DNA from: Nematostella vectensis
Lineage: Eukaryota; Cnidaria; Anthozoa; Actiniaria; Edwardsiidae
DNA: 64,000 nt
Reading direction: 5' to 3'
Assembly (NCBI RefSeq): GCF_932526225.1
Contig: NC_064034.1
Coordinates: forward strand, 13,964,887 to 14,028,886
Shown here: in pieces, positions 21,901 through 31,147 of the stretch
How the letters are laid out: each line of letters opens with the position of its first letter
How positions within the stretch are numbered: position 1 is the first letter of the stretch
Made by a program: the position numbers and the translations under genes
Notes under the pieces: model-generated
What the model was told of the DNA's origin: nothing
Seen by the model: only the letters and a program-made list of their open reading frames with translations
Database searches by the model: none

Positions 21901-22725
21901 GGTGTGGCAGCAATCCTAGCCGCAGAATCTCCAGGTTTTAACCAGGTTTCGGTAATAACCGCAATGTCGACATTAGAATCGCAAATATGGTCAACAAAGT
22001 CAGGCGCTTTGTTCCTAATTGACCGGGCATTGAGAACACAACACCTCATAAACTGAGGTCTATTGTTGTGAACAATTGCCGGCTCTGTCAATGGAACTCG
22101 TACCAGATTTGAATAATGGCGCGGAAGATTTTTTGGTTTCGTCTTGGTATGATTTAAATTGTTCTTATGTTGAGGGCCAGGATTCATAGACACATCAGAG
22201 TAGATTGTAATGTCGATTGGTGGATCATGTCCGGCTACCATTAACACAGTTTGTCCTCGCTTTGACCATCTTGAAAGACTCAGACGTGTTTTCCGAAAAC
22301 CAAACTTCGACAAAAAGACCTTAACGAGCTGGCCAAGATCGATAACTGCCACTACTCTAAAACAAGATGAAGGCAGAAGTTGATTTTTCATATACGGCTC
22401 GGCGATGATCTTAGAGAGCTTTGGGTCCGGGTTAAAAACACAAGATGACAAAATAGCACAGAAAATATCATAAACACCGGAGACCCACGCTTAGCCGCCA
22501 TCTTCCTTGTCTGACCACACTACCAAGGAAACTTGTCTTGCGTTTTTCAGCTCTGCTAGTCGCGGTAGTACAGAGAATATATCCGCTGTTAAGGGCTTCG
22601 CTTGTCTCGCTTGTCAATACATTTGATAGCCCTTGCTAGATCCATTTGTTGTGTTGTAGTAGCTTCCTCTGCAAGCGTATAAGAGCGCCACCCGTGCAGA
22701 TTTAACGACACCATACAACTATTCA
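18966..22725 (-). mobile_element. CR1/L2-like LINE, nearly full length
   Basis: Read on the minus strand, an endonuclease-RT polyprotein ends at about 19175. A ~200-bp 3' UTR follows, terminating in (ATT)n at 18966-18985, with no poly-A. A microsatellite 3' end is usual for CR1/L2-group LINEs. The 5' limit at about 22725 is set by where copy A resumes (CTTTTTATCAACC). The 5' UTR contains GATGGCGGC-type sequence and T-rich tracts. A second, 5'-truncated copy of the same family lies at 38983-41305. Confidence 0.85.
19175..22451 (-). pseudogene. LINE ORF2-type polyprotein: APE endonuclease plus reverse transcriptase
   Basis: The N-terminal part (22451-21780) holds a 2A-like SDVSMNPGPQ block at residues ~85-94. 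The apurinic endonuclease follows: LNARSIRNK, VDIAVITETWLKPGD, HPRSDRNGGGTGIL. Single frame breaks near 21780 and 21520 separate it from the next endonuclease blocks (YRPPYSS, LTGDFNIHV, FSDHCI). The 777-residue frame (21508-19175) carries the [49 protein letters not shown], and the C-terminal LPRDKLEMVLHAFVTSRIDFCN to LHWLPVRYRVKFKI region. It is close to intact; two frameshifts are the only clear defects. Confidence 0.85.
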
Positions 22726-23520
22726 ACTTTTTATCAACCTGAAGATAATGAGGAAAGGGGAAATAATAGTTGAGTGCTCAATCAAGTTGTTGCAATAGTG
22801 TTAAAGTTTTTATCAAAAATATAGTCCCAGTTTCTTTTTTCTCTCTCTATTGACTATTTTTATATGCAATTGATAATTATTTGCTGTTTTCCCCTCTGCA
22901 CCCTGAATAAATTAAAATAGGTTAGGTTTGAAATTAGACATTTTCATTTAGCACTAATCAGTAATATCAAGGATTTGTTTTTAATTTGCTTCCCAAGTCA
23001 ATTTGTTCTCCTCCATTTGATTGCATTTAATTTTGTAGTAGCATTAGCATGTGTGGATAAAATAAAAACAGCAGGCCACCATGCTAAAGGGTGGGTTCAC
23101 CAATATGTAATGCATGACTGAGGTATATTTGTGGATTTTAATTTCCTTGGTGATGGAGTATCACTAGAAAGTGGCACCTGAAGTGTATCTAACTATATCA
23201 TTCTGTCTTTGGAATGCTGTTTCATCCATTATATGTTTCTTTGCAAGGGCAAAGCCAGTCAGAATGTAGCTAGTGCTAGTGTAGTAGCGTACATGAATGG
23301 AACTTCTATAAAAGGGTTTTTATTAGGGCAAGGTACTTACTTAATAAATTATATAAAGATAACAAACTTGTGCTTTTTCAATAATAAATCTATAAAGAAA
23401 ACAGTTTTATATCAAACCTAAAGGTAATAGGGAAAGGGAAAATGTTAGGAAAGTGCTCAGTCAAGCTATTATTGCATTTTTGTCATATATTTTTCTAAAG
23501 TAGATTCACATTTTTTCAAA
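22726..23520. other. Helentron copy A body between LINE and Ngaro element
   Basis: Non-coding. Aligns with the reverse complement of about 34860-34130 in copy C and 59940-58700 in copy E, apart from insertions there. The Ngaro element interrupts it at ...TTTTTTCAAA. Confidence 0.6.
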
Positions 23521-23662
23521 TTACCCCCCTTTGGGCACCTAGCTTAAAGGGATTAATTGCTCAAGCCAGCATATTGTATTTCAGTTATCTCTAGTCTTGA
23601 TTGCTAGCACACGTTCACAGCTTCACTCTATAATTCTTTGTTCTTTTCAACGTTTATATATC
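23521..23662 (+). repeat. split direct repeat A1
   Basis: 142 bp, identical or nearly so to 27822-27963. It ends in CGTTTATATATC, a TATA-box-like sequence about 30 bp upstream of the first ORF's ATG, and so may include the element promoter. Confidence 0.9.
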
Positions 23663-23694
23663 TACAAGCGAGCTACACTGTTTAACAACAGATA

Positions 23695-24120
23695 ATGAAG
23701 TTCTTAGCCTTTTTTGCCGTTTGTACGGCATTTGTCTCCGTGCACTGTACCGAAGTACAACCGAAGATTCGTTTGGTTAAAGTAGAGCGCCCCAAACGCG
23801 CTAAAAATCCGCTGGATTTTTTCGGCCACCAAGTTAACAAACCGACACCAAAGCCGACAACTGTTCCAACGCAAGAGCCAAGGAAAGGGGAAATGCCTGA
23901 AAAATTTCGTGAAGTTCTGGCGAAGATGAAGACTCCCAATGAGCTTTTGAAGCATTTCGGAGTGACTGACTCACTGCAGCAAAGAATTCAGGCGATGAAT
24001 AGAAGGTCCCTGGCACAATCAGGAATAAAAAACATGAATTTGGTTAAAGAATCTTACTGCGGGTTACACCCTCAAAAATTCGAGATCAAGCAAGATCGCC
24101 TTGAATCAAAAAACTTATAA
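23695..24120 (+). CDS. ORF1 of the Ngaro element: putative secreted protein of unknown function
   Basis: 141 residues. The N-terminus (MKFLAFFAVCTAFVSVHC) is a clear signal-peptide pattern: one Lys, a ~13-residue hydrophobic core, then a small/polar cleavage region. A basic stretch follows (VKVERPKRAKNP), then a Pro/Thr-rich linker (TPKPTTVPTQEP) and a Lys/Leu-rich, probably helical part containing one Cys (SYCGLHP). It starts 32 bp after A1 and is followed by pol in another frame. Gag-like proteins of Ngaro elements are not normally secretory, so a captured host cDNA is a reasonable reading. It could also be the first part of a longer protein truncated during capture. No domain is recognised. 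Confidence 0.6.
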   Translation: MKFLAFFAVCTAFVSVHCTEVQPKIRLVKVERPKRAKNPLDFFGHQVNKPTPKPTTVPTQEPRKGEMPEKFREVLAKMKTPNELLKHFGVTDSLQQRIQAMNRRSLAQSGIKNMNLVKESYCGLHPQKFEIKQDRLESKNL

Positions 24121-24182
24121 ACTTCGCCCTTGGTCAAGACATTGGGGGCGTTCCTTCCGTTACTGTTGCTTCATTTCCGGAT

Positions 24183-26627
24183 ATGTCGTTTTGTGCTTTG
24201 AATGCTGATGCTTGCTCCCAGCCGCTAAAGGCTGCAGTTCCTGACTGTCGTGGCTTTTCCACGGGCGCTGATTATATCCATGATGTGTGTTTTCCCCAGC
24301 CGGTGGAGGCTGGTGTTCTAGACTGTCGTGTTTTTTCCACGGCCTTTCCTCGTGACTCTCAGCAGGCGAATGATTTTTATTTGTACGCACATGAGTTAGT
24401 TTTTCGTTCTGGTCGCCCGAACTTTGTGGTTTCTCGCCTGCCCGTTCCAAGTTCCCTAAAGATCAATACTTGGAGGACTTTGTTGTATGATTATGACGAC
24501 CAAATGATTTGTGATTTCCTGGAGTTTGGTTGGCCGGTGGGTTTCACTGGCGATACTGTTCCTATTTTTGATGCTCGCACTCACCGGGGTGCGCTCAATT
24601 TTGCGACTCAAGTTTCAGAGCATTTACAACGTGAAGTCTCGCTTGGTCGTGTCGCTGGGCCGTTTACGGATCCGGGCGCTGATTATATTCATGATGTTTG
24701 TTTTCCTCAGCCGGTGGAGGCTGGTGTTCTAGACTGTCGTGGTTTTTCCACGGCCTTTCCTCGTGACTCTCAGCAGGCGAATGATTTTTATTTGTACGCA
24801 CATGAGTTAGTTTTTCGTTCTGGTCGCCCGAACTTTGTGGTTTCTCGCCTGCCCGTTCCAAGTTCCCTAAAGATCAATACTTGGAGGACTTTGTTGTATG
24901 ATTATGACGACCACATGATTTGTGATTTCCTGGAGTTTGGTTGGCCGGTGGGTTTCACTGGCGATACTGTCCCTATTTTTGATGCTCGCACTCACCGGGG
25001 TGCGCTCAATTTTGCGACTCAAGTTTCAGAGCATTTTGGGCGCTGATTATATTCATGATGTGTGTTTTCCGCAGCCGGTGGAGGCTGGTGTTCTAGACTG
25101 TCGTGGTTTTTCCACGGCCTTTCCTCGTGACTCTCAGCAGGCGAATGATTTTTATTTGTACGCACATGAGTTAGTTTTTCGTTCTGGTCGCCCGAACTTT
25201 GTGGTTTCTCGCCTGCCCGTTCCAAGTTCCCTAAAGATCAATACTTGGAGGACTTTGTTGTATGATTATGACGACCACATGATTTGTGATTTCCTGGAGT
25301 TTGGTTGGCCGGTGGGTTTCACTGGCGATACTGTTCCTATTTTTGATGCTCGCACTCACCGGGGTGCGCTCAATTTTGCGACTCAAGTTTCAGAGCATTT
25401 TGGGCGCTGATTATATTCATGATGTGTGTTTTCCTCAGCCGGTGGAGGCTGGTGTTCTAGACTGTCGTGGTTTTTCCACGGCCTTTCCTCGTGACTCTCA
25501 GCAGGCGAATGATTTTTATTTGTACGCACATGAGTTAGTTTTTCGTTCTGGTCGCCCGAACTTTGTGGTTTCTCGCCTGCCCGTTCTAAGTTCCCTAAAG
25601 ATCAATACTTGGAGGACTTTGTTGTATGATTATGACGACCAAATGATTTGTGATTTCCTGGAGTTTGGTTGGCCGGTGGGTTTCACTGGCGATACTGTTC
25701 CTATTTTTGATGCTCGCACTCACCGGGGTGCGCTCAATTTTGCGACTCAAGTTTCAGAGCATTTTGGGCGCTGATTATATTCATGATGTGTGTTTTCCTC
25801 AGCCGGTGGAGGCTGGTGTTCTAGACTGTCGTGGTTTTTCCACGGCCTTTCCTCGTGACTCTCAGCAGGCGAATGATTTTTATTTGTACGCACATGAGTT
25901 AGTTTTTCGTTCTGGTCGCCCGAACTTTGTGGTTTCTCGCCTGCCCGTTCCAAGTTCCCTAAAGATCAATACTTGGAGGACTTTGTTGTATGATTATGAC
26001 GACCAAATGATTTGTGATTTCCTGGAGTTTGGTTGGCCGGTGGGTTTCACTGGCGATACTGTTCCTATTTTTGATGCTCGCACTCACCGGGGTGCGCTCA
26101 ATTTTGCGACTCAAGTTTCAGAGCATTTACAACGTGAAGTCTCGCTTGTTCGTGTCGCTGGGCCGTTTACGGATCCTCCCTCCGGGGGTGGATTTGTTAC
26201 TTCACCGTTGAACACGGTTCCCAGGCGAGATTCTGAAGAACGTAGGGTAATTGTGGACTTGAGCTGGCCTAAGGGCGGTTCAGTAAATGATGGTATTCCG
26301 TGTGATAGTTTTCTGGGAGATCCGTTCGTGACTTGTTATCCCACTATAGATGACATTGTGGAAGCGATCGTATTGAATTCTGGTAGAACTCGCCATCCCT
26401 TCCTGAATTCCTGTCTTCGCGAGATTTGTTATTTGTCAGCGAGTTATGATTTTGAGTTCAGAGCGGTTCACCTACCGTCTGTGTTGAATTGTGATTCAGA
26501 TTTGCTTTCAAGATGGGGCTCCGTTGCCTCCACTGTTAAGAAACGATTCCTGGAGAGCGCTCGTTGCGCCAATCGTAGGGGTGTTACAATCTCATCGGAC
26601 TATTTCACATTCACGACTCCTTGGTAA
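24183..26627 (+). pseudogene. Ngaro pol: amplified RT N-terminal region, RT palm and most of RNase H deleted
   Basis: The segment upstream of the RT core (NFVVSRLPVPSSLKINTW, FLEFGWPVGFTGDTVP, VSEHLQREVSLGRVAGPF) occurs five times in tandem. After the last copy the RT begins properly (RVIVDLSWPKGGSVNDGIP, FVTCYPTIDDIVEAIV). It then jumps near 26385 to a fragment matching the end of RNase H (FRAVHLPSVLNCDSDLLSRWG). The RT palm with its YxDD and most of RNase H are missing. Three of the four tandem junctions shift frame by +1. After all three the original frame is regained, but stops fall in between. This copy cannot reverse transcribe itself. Confidence 0.8.
24263..26130 (+). repeat. five tandem copies of a 364/411-bp pol segment
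   Basis: Copies begin with GGGCGCTGATTAT at 24263, 24674, 25038, 25402 and 25766. The first spacing is 411 bp (in frame); the next three are 364 bp because 47 bp ending the unit are missing, always at the same GCATTT|TGGGCG joint. Copies differ by only a few bases. Each unit carries the hairpin CGTGG-TTTTT-CCACG (one copy altered). Confidence 0.95.
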
Positions 26628-26797
26628 TTCGCCTTCCAGTCGTAACTTATTCGCTCGCTCTTTCTTGCAGATTCCTCGGCTTTGGCCTCTCTGCAGAAGG
26701 ATCTACGACAGACATTACAAGCTGCTTATAGCACAGGGGCATATAGTAATTTAAAGACTCAATTTAAGGCCTTTTTCTATTTTGCTTATATTTTGAC

Positions 26798-27661
26798 TTG
26801 ACTCCATTACCAGCAGACATAGATACGGTCTGTCTTTATGTACAGTTTTTAAGTCGTTCGATTGCACCACCTTCGATTCGTAATTATTTAAGTGGGGTCA
26901 AGTTATTACATCTTTTTGCCGGTTATGACTATGCATTTACTAAGGATTTTAGTTTATCCCTAGCCCTGCGGGGAGTTTCCCGTAGGATACCACATGTACC
27001 TCAGAGGGCTCCACTGGTAACTCCTAGCCTTTTATTGCTAGTTGCGCGAACAGTAGATTTTCAACATGATGCTAACTCTTCTACATTGTATTGCGCATTT
27101 CTCTTTGCATTTTTTCTTATGGCGCGTATAGCTAATATCGTACCGCGTTCTATTAAGGCATTTTATCCTACCCGCGATCTCACACGGGGTGATGTTTTGT
27201 GTAACGAACACGGGCTTATCGTCACGTTTAAGCATACAAAAACTATTCAGTTCGGTCAGCGTCGATTTCACATTCCTCTGTTACGTATTCCAGGCTCGTT
27301 ATTATGTCCGGTGGCTGCCTATAACAACATGATTCGCCTGTACCCGCTTCTGCACGCAAACCGCTGTTTTTTTTTATTGCTTGGTCATTCAGGCCTGTTT
27401 GCTTTGACGAAGTCCCGTTTTGTTACCGAATTTCGTCTGGCGCTTTGCTCAGTGGGGGTTGCTCATGCTGACTCATATCGGGGTCACTCATTTCGACGCG
27501 GCTGTGCCTCTTGGGCGTTTAACCACGGAGTACCAGGGGAATTGATACAGTTGTATGGTGATTGGGCTAGTGACTCTTACAAATTGTATTTAGAATTTAG
27601 TAATCAATCAAAATTGGCGCTTGCTTCCCAGCTACGTGCTTCCATTCAGGCCAGTAGTTAG
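26798..27661 (+). CDS. tyrosine recombinase of the Ngaro element
   Basis: 287 residues with an apparently complete catalytic set. The first Arg is in FLMARIANIVP near residue 110 and the conserved Lys-containing FKHTKTIQ hairpin follows. The box-II Arg lies in YRGHSFRRGCASWAF near residue 230, then GDWASDSYKLYLEFS with the nucleophilic Tyr at the family position (K-L-Y). It would integrate circular double-stranded element cDNA without target duplication. A frame break just upstream (about 26795) suggests that the true N-terminus extends further (NLKTQFKAFFYFA). It is the only retroelement enzyme in the window that still looks functional over its core. Confidence 0.85.
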   Translation: MTPLPADIDTVCLYVQFLSRSIAPPSIRNYLSGVKLLHLFAGYDYAFTKDFSLSLALRGVSRRIPHVPQRAPLVTPSLLLLVARTVDFQHDANSSTLYCAFLFAFFLMARIANIVPRSIKAFYPTRDLTRGDVLCNEHGLIVTFKHTKTIQFGQRRFHIPLLRIPGSLLCPVAAYNNMIRLYPLLHANRCFFLLLGHSGLFALTKSRFVTEFRLALCSVGVAHADSYRGHSFRRGCASWAFNHGVPGELIQLYGDWASDSYKLYLEFSNQSKLALASQLRASIQASS

Positions 27662-27697
27662 GCCTTCTGCACTGTTTTGTTGTTTGGCCGGTGGTTT

Positions 27698-27822
27698 GGT
27701 GGCAGAGAGGTTTATTATTATTATTTTAGTTTTTCATTTATCAGTTTGTAGTGATTTTATAATAAACTTCTCTTATGCCAAACACAAAACAGTGTCAGTG
27801 GTTTATGTTGGGTTGAGGAATT
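27698..27822 (+). repeat. split direct repeat B1
   Basis: 125 bp, identical or nearly so to 28009-28133. Abuts A2 with no spacer, forming the B1-A2 unit characteristic of Ngaro-like elements. Contains ATTATTATTATTTTAG and an AATAAA-like signal (ATAATAAACTTC). Confidence 0.9.
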
Positions 27823-27963
27823 TACCCCCCTTTGGGCACCTAGCTTAAAGGGATTAATTGCTCAAGCCAGCATATTGTATTTCAGTTATCTCTAGTCTTG
27901 ATTGCTAGCACACGTTCACAGCTTCACTCTATAATTCTTTGTTCTTTTCAACGTTTATATATC
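27822..27963 (+). repeat. split direct repeat A2
   Basis: 142 bp, matching A1 at 23521-23662. A 45-bp C-rich spacer separates it from B2. Confidence 0.9.
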
Positions 27964-28008
27964 AAGCTCATATTTTTCCCGCCCTCCCACCCTGGGCTTT
28001 GTGTGAAG

Positions 28009-28133
28009 GGTGGCAGAGAGGTTTATTATTATTATTTTAGTTTTTCATTTATCAGTTTGTAGTGATTTTATAATAAACTTCTCTTATGCCAAACACAAAA
28101 CAGTGTCAGTGGTTTATGTTGGGTTGAGGAATT
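28009..28133 (+). repeat. split direct repeat B2, right end of the Ngaro element
   Basis: 125 bp, matching B1. Its last bases GAGGAATT abut AGAGTCACA, which is host (Helentron) sequence. Confidence 0.9.
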
Positions 28134-28769
28134 AGAGTCACATTTCTCCCTTTCAACTCCCCATTGACTTTCTGTTTATTTGTTTATTTATTCCTCTCTA
28201 CCCCAAACATAACTCAATGAACATGGTTTGGTTTGAAATTAAAGAAATTTCAGTAATTTAGTATTTTCCTCCATTGCATTCATTTTTGAGTAGCTAGTAT
28301 GGGTGGATCCAGGGTTTCTAAAAACAACTGGCCAAAGGGTGGGTGCACTAATATGTATTAATTTCAACACATTCTTCTGAATAATCAGTTGCAGTACATG
28401 GAAACTACAGAATGGCATCTAAATCTTTGAAACGCTGTTACATCCTAAATATATTCTTTACAAGGTCGAAGATTGTTATTATGCTGTTTTGATGAAAAAT
28501 ATGCATAGTGGAACAAATAAGAATTGACCATTAGACTCTTGAAAAACATTGTCATCAACTAAGGCACCTTGAACTTTGACAGCCTTTTTTACACCAGGTT
28601 TAGTACTTTCATACTGCATATTCAATATTATTAAATGAGTGCTTGCTTGATCCATTTGGAGGGGCCAATACAATTCATAATTACATGGCAGTAAAAATTG
28701 CTTTTTTAATCTCATTAAAAAACATTTTTTTATGCTGGCTGATTTAGGCAGTGCCTAAATCTATATATT
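28134..28769. other. Helentron copy A, 3' part
   Basis: Non-coding. Matches the reverse complement of about 58690-57780 in copy E without that copy's MITE, and ends in the 28743-28759 hairpin. A minus-strand frame of 78 codons here is not conserved as coding in the other copies. Confidence 0.6.
28743..28759. other. terminal stem-loop of Helentron copy A
   Basis: A perfect palindrome TTTAGGCAGTGCCTAAA, 10 bp before the start of copy B. The same stem occurs at 33812-33826 (degenerate), 52083-52099, 57780-57796 and 63394-63410, always next to an AGCGGAGCCAGC-type inverted repeat. Confidence 0.85.
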
Positions 28770-29769
28770 AGCGGAGCCAGCGCGGCAGCAGGCCGCGCGC
28801 GGAGCTACATAGGTAAAGAAATATGGTAAGCTATGCGACTTGGTTTTGTTGTCATCGCGTGGTTACACTGTAGTGTCTCAAACCAGCCAGCCAGTAATAC
28901 AGCCGCGCAACTCTCAAGCCCCTCTCGGTTCTGACGCTTTAATGTGTTTTTAGTTCAAAAGCTTGAAAAAAGTATTTAATGAGAAAATACGCAGATTCAA
29001 ATGGGCTGAAGTCTTTGAGGAACTGGAGTACGAGCCGATAGTAAAATCTACCCGAGTGTTAGTGAATCCCGCCCGTGGCAGCAGCTAAAAAGAGGACTCC
29101 GAAAGGCTCTACACTATACCATTCTGTATTCATTCACGTCTTATATCTATGTAAGGAGATCCTGAGAAGAAAGGGCCTTTGGATTGATGTCTGTTATCAG
29201 CTATAAAAATTATTCACTTGTGTCAACAAGTTTCTTGCTAGCAGAAAGTCGACAACTTCACAGTTTACAACAAAAGCGAACACAACCACAGGTGACAAAC
29301 AGAAAGCACCAAAAAAAAATCACTGTCAAGTTGAGTTATAGACGATGATCTGTATTGGGAATATGGCAGATTTTTTTTTCTTTTATTGTTGTGCTTTTAT
29401 AATCCTCGTTTGTTCGTGTTTTTTTTTATAACCAATCGCTCAAACTAAAACAACGTACCTGCTTTAGTTTGACGTCAACAGTTAGTTTGAAATACATTAT
29501 TTAGTTTGATTCTGCTGCTAAGCTTTTTTTTATTTTGATGTGGCAATACTTGGTTGTTTTAATTGAGTTATTAATCTTGTATTTAAATGCATTTTTAGTA
29601 GAAACTGCTAAGCCTTATTCTGTTGCGTTAAGTTATCTTTCTGCAATGTAATTGTGTAAACATGTTACAGTAGTCATATGGTCTATCCGAAAGCGAAAGA
29701 CAAACAGACACTTAAAATATTGCATAAATGTTAGTTGTGTAAGTTTTTACTACCTCAAATATTGCACAA

Positions 29770-30600
29770 ATGATAAAGAATAGGATGACTCGCTTACGGT
29801 TAGGTTTTATAGCTATTATCGTCTCGACGATGTTTCTAACAACATTTGTTTTAAAAGGTTTGAATCCTAAACAAACAGATTTCATTCCTGAGCAGTATGC
29901 CCACTGGGTTGAATCAGAGGTAGAACCGACTGCAAAACCCTTCTGTCGGTATATATTGGAGTGCCTCTCACATGGTAAATGGAAAAAGAAGGCGTGGGTG
30001 ACACCAGAACACGAACGAGATCGAGACAACAAAGACATTGCTCTTCGCGAGTTGCGAGATAAACCGGCAAAACTCTCGCCTCGATTTATTGCGGGCCAGA
30101 GTACGGTGCAAAAACTGGACCTACGTATAGATATGACCTTTCATTAGTTTGCGAGCCAGACAGTCCGACTACTTGCTGTAGCGAATAAATAACCGGCCTG
30201 TGTGGTAACGGAACGAGCAACTGTAACTGTGAAGGGTGTACTGATTTCAGCGAAGTCATATCCGCCGAGTTGTACGACTGGGTTCCACAGAACGAGGCGT
30301 GTGTAGTAAAAAACTACTCAAGCGAAGAGGCTTGCAGAGTGGTTTACAAAAAAAAAAAAAAAAACTAGACGCTTTCTTCCTAGTCGGAGACTCACAAATG
30401 CGGCATTTCAGTAATGCCCTTTTAATCCTTTTTACCAATGATCCCGAGCAGGGAGCTGTATCCTCCAACTCCGGTAATTGCCAAAGGGGAGCGACAGTTC
30501 GTCGACAGTGGGAAAGCAATGTGTAATGGAAAGAATGTCGAGAACCAGTCGTACAGCAACTCGTATCGAAAATTGACTCAAGAGCTCGTTAACAAGTAAT
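29770..30600 (+). pseudogene. PC-esterase-like type II membrane protein, broken
   Basis: The N-terminus has a basic start and one hydrophobic segment (LGFIAIIVSTMFLTTFVL, residues ~12-29), as in a Golgi signal anchor. A luminal region follows with a CLSHGKW block. After frame breaks near 30147 and 30200 come Cys-rich NCNCEGC and YDWVPQNEACVVKNYSSEEACRVV segments, then LVGDSQMRHFSNAL. This last is the G-D-S nucleophile block of PC-esterase/GDSL-type enzymes that act on glycan or cell-surface acyl groups. The C-terminal DxxH block is not present. A homopolymer of about 18 A interrupts the frame at 30350-30365. It is probably an intronless captured copy. Confidence 0.55.
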
Positions 30601-31147
30601 AATATAGGAACTAAAAGAATTTAGAAAATAAGCTTATGATACTTTCTCTTAAAATCTAATATGTATATGCTTCTTTGATTGCGAAAGGCAAATTGTTCCA
30701 TTCTCTAATGAAAAGGTATGGGATGTTTGTTGTCCCTAGGAAGTTCTGTTTTTTTTTTTTTTGCAATCTAATTTGATATCTACATCTAGTATCATAACTG
30801 TGGATGTCCTTTCCTTAAATCTTATCCAGGTGAAAATCTATTGAATTATTTATAGCTTTATATGCAAAGGAAGAACGATGGAATTTCCACCAATATAAAA
30901 TATATAGATTTTTTTGTCTACTGTACTTCTTTTGCACATTTTAAATTATGCATAATGCCGAGCTCTTTCCTTTTATTTTAAAAAGCCAAGCAATAAATTG
31001 CTCAATGGGATAGGCAAGCTCAAAACAACCTCTATTTCTCTACAATGAAACCCTAGTGCTTTAAGATCATCTAACAGCAGTTTAAAAAAATCTACCGCAT
31101 CGCAAATCAAAGTCTCTTCGAGTACTTCACCTTCAAAGTCGGAAAAA
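30601..31147. other. no recognisable gene
   Basis: Between the two pseudogenes of copy B. AT-rich; the stretch 30980-31147 may include a decayed N-terminal exon of the RPA-like gene, but I cannot read one with confidence. Confidence 0.35.

Larger units (their letters stand above)
23521..28133 (+). mobile_element. Ngaro/DIRS-type tyrosine-recombinase retroelement with split direct repeats
   Basis: The ends are A1 (23521-23662) on the left and B2 (28009-28133) on the right. B1 (27698-27822) and A2 (27822-27963) sit back to back near the right end, giving the A1-ORFs-B1-A2-B2 plan specific to Ngaro-like elements. Inside are an ORF with a signal peptide, a pol region with five tandem copies of one segment, and a 287-residue tyrosine recombinase. 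The site is resolved exactly. The left flank ends TTTTTTCAAA and the right flank starts AGAGTCACA; the sister repeat at about 58705-58730 (minus strand) reads straight through as CAAATAGAGTCA. Only one T is ambiguous and there is no target duplication, as expected for recombinase-mediated insertion. Confidence 0.9.
12951..28769 (+). mobile_element. Helentron-like repeat, copy A, with three nested insertions
   Basis: The pieces 12951-13743, about 18360-18965, about 22726-23520 and 28134-28769 align in order with copies C and E (reverse complemented), so they are one repeat split by insertions. The right end has a GCTGGC remnant, then a perfect 17-base hairpin TTTAGGCAGTGCCTAAA (28743-28759), then CTATATAT. 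The 5' terminus is missing; homology starts at AGTTCGTATG. The architecture (an inverted-repeat terminus at one end, the matching inverted repeat plus stem-loop at the other) is that described for Helitron2/Helentron elements and their non-autonomous HINE relatives. No Rep/helicase is encoded. The interval 18192-18360 has no counterpart in copy C. Confidence 0.6.

Noticed and set aside
24160-25953. Repeated minus-strand frames (GEKPQSSGDQNEKLTHV...) through the Ngaro array
   Set aside because: Antisense of the amplified pol unit. They recur only because the unit recurs.
26624-26670. Possible 47-bp intron (CTTG|GTAATT...TTTCTTGCAG) between the Ngaro RNase H tail and the recombinase
   Set aside because: Splicing would join TG to A and create an immediate stop, so the frame does not support it.
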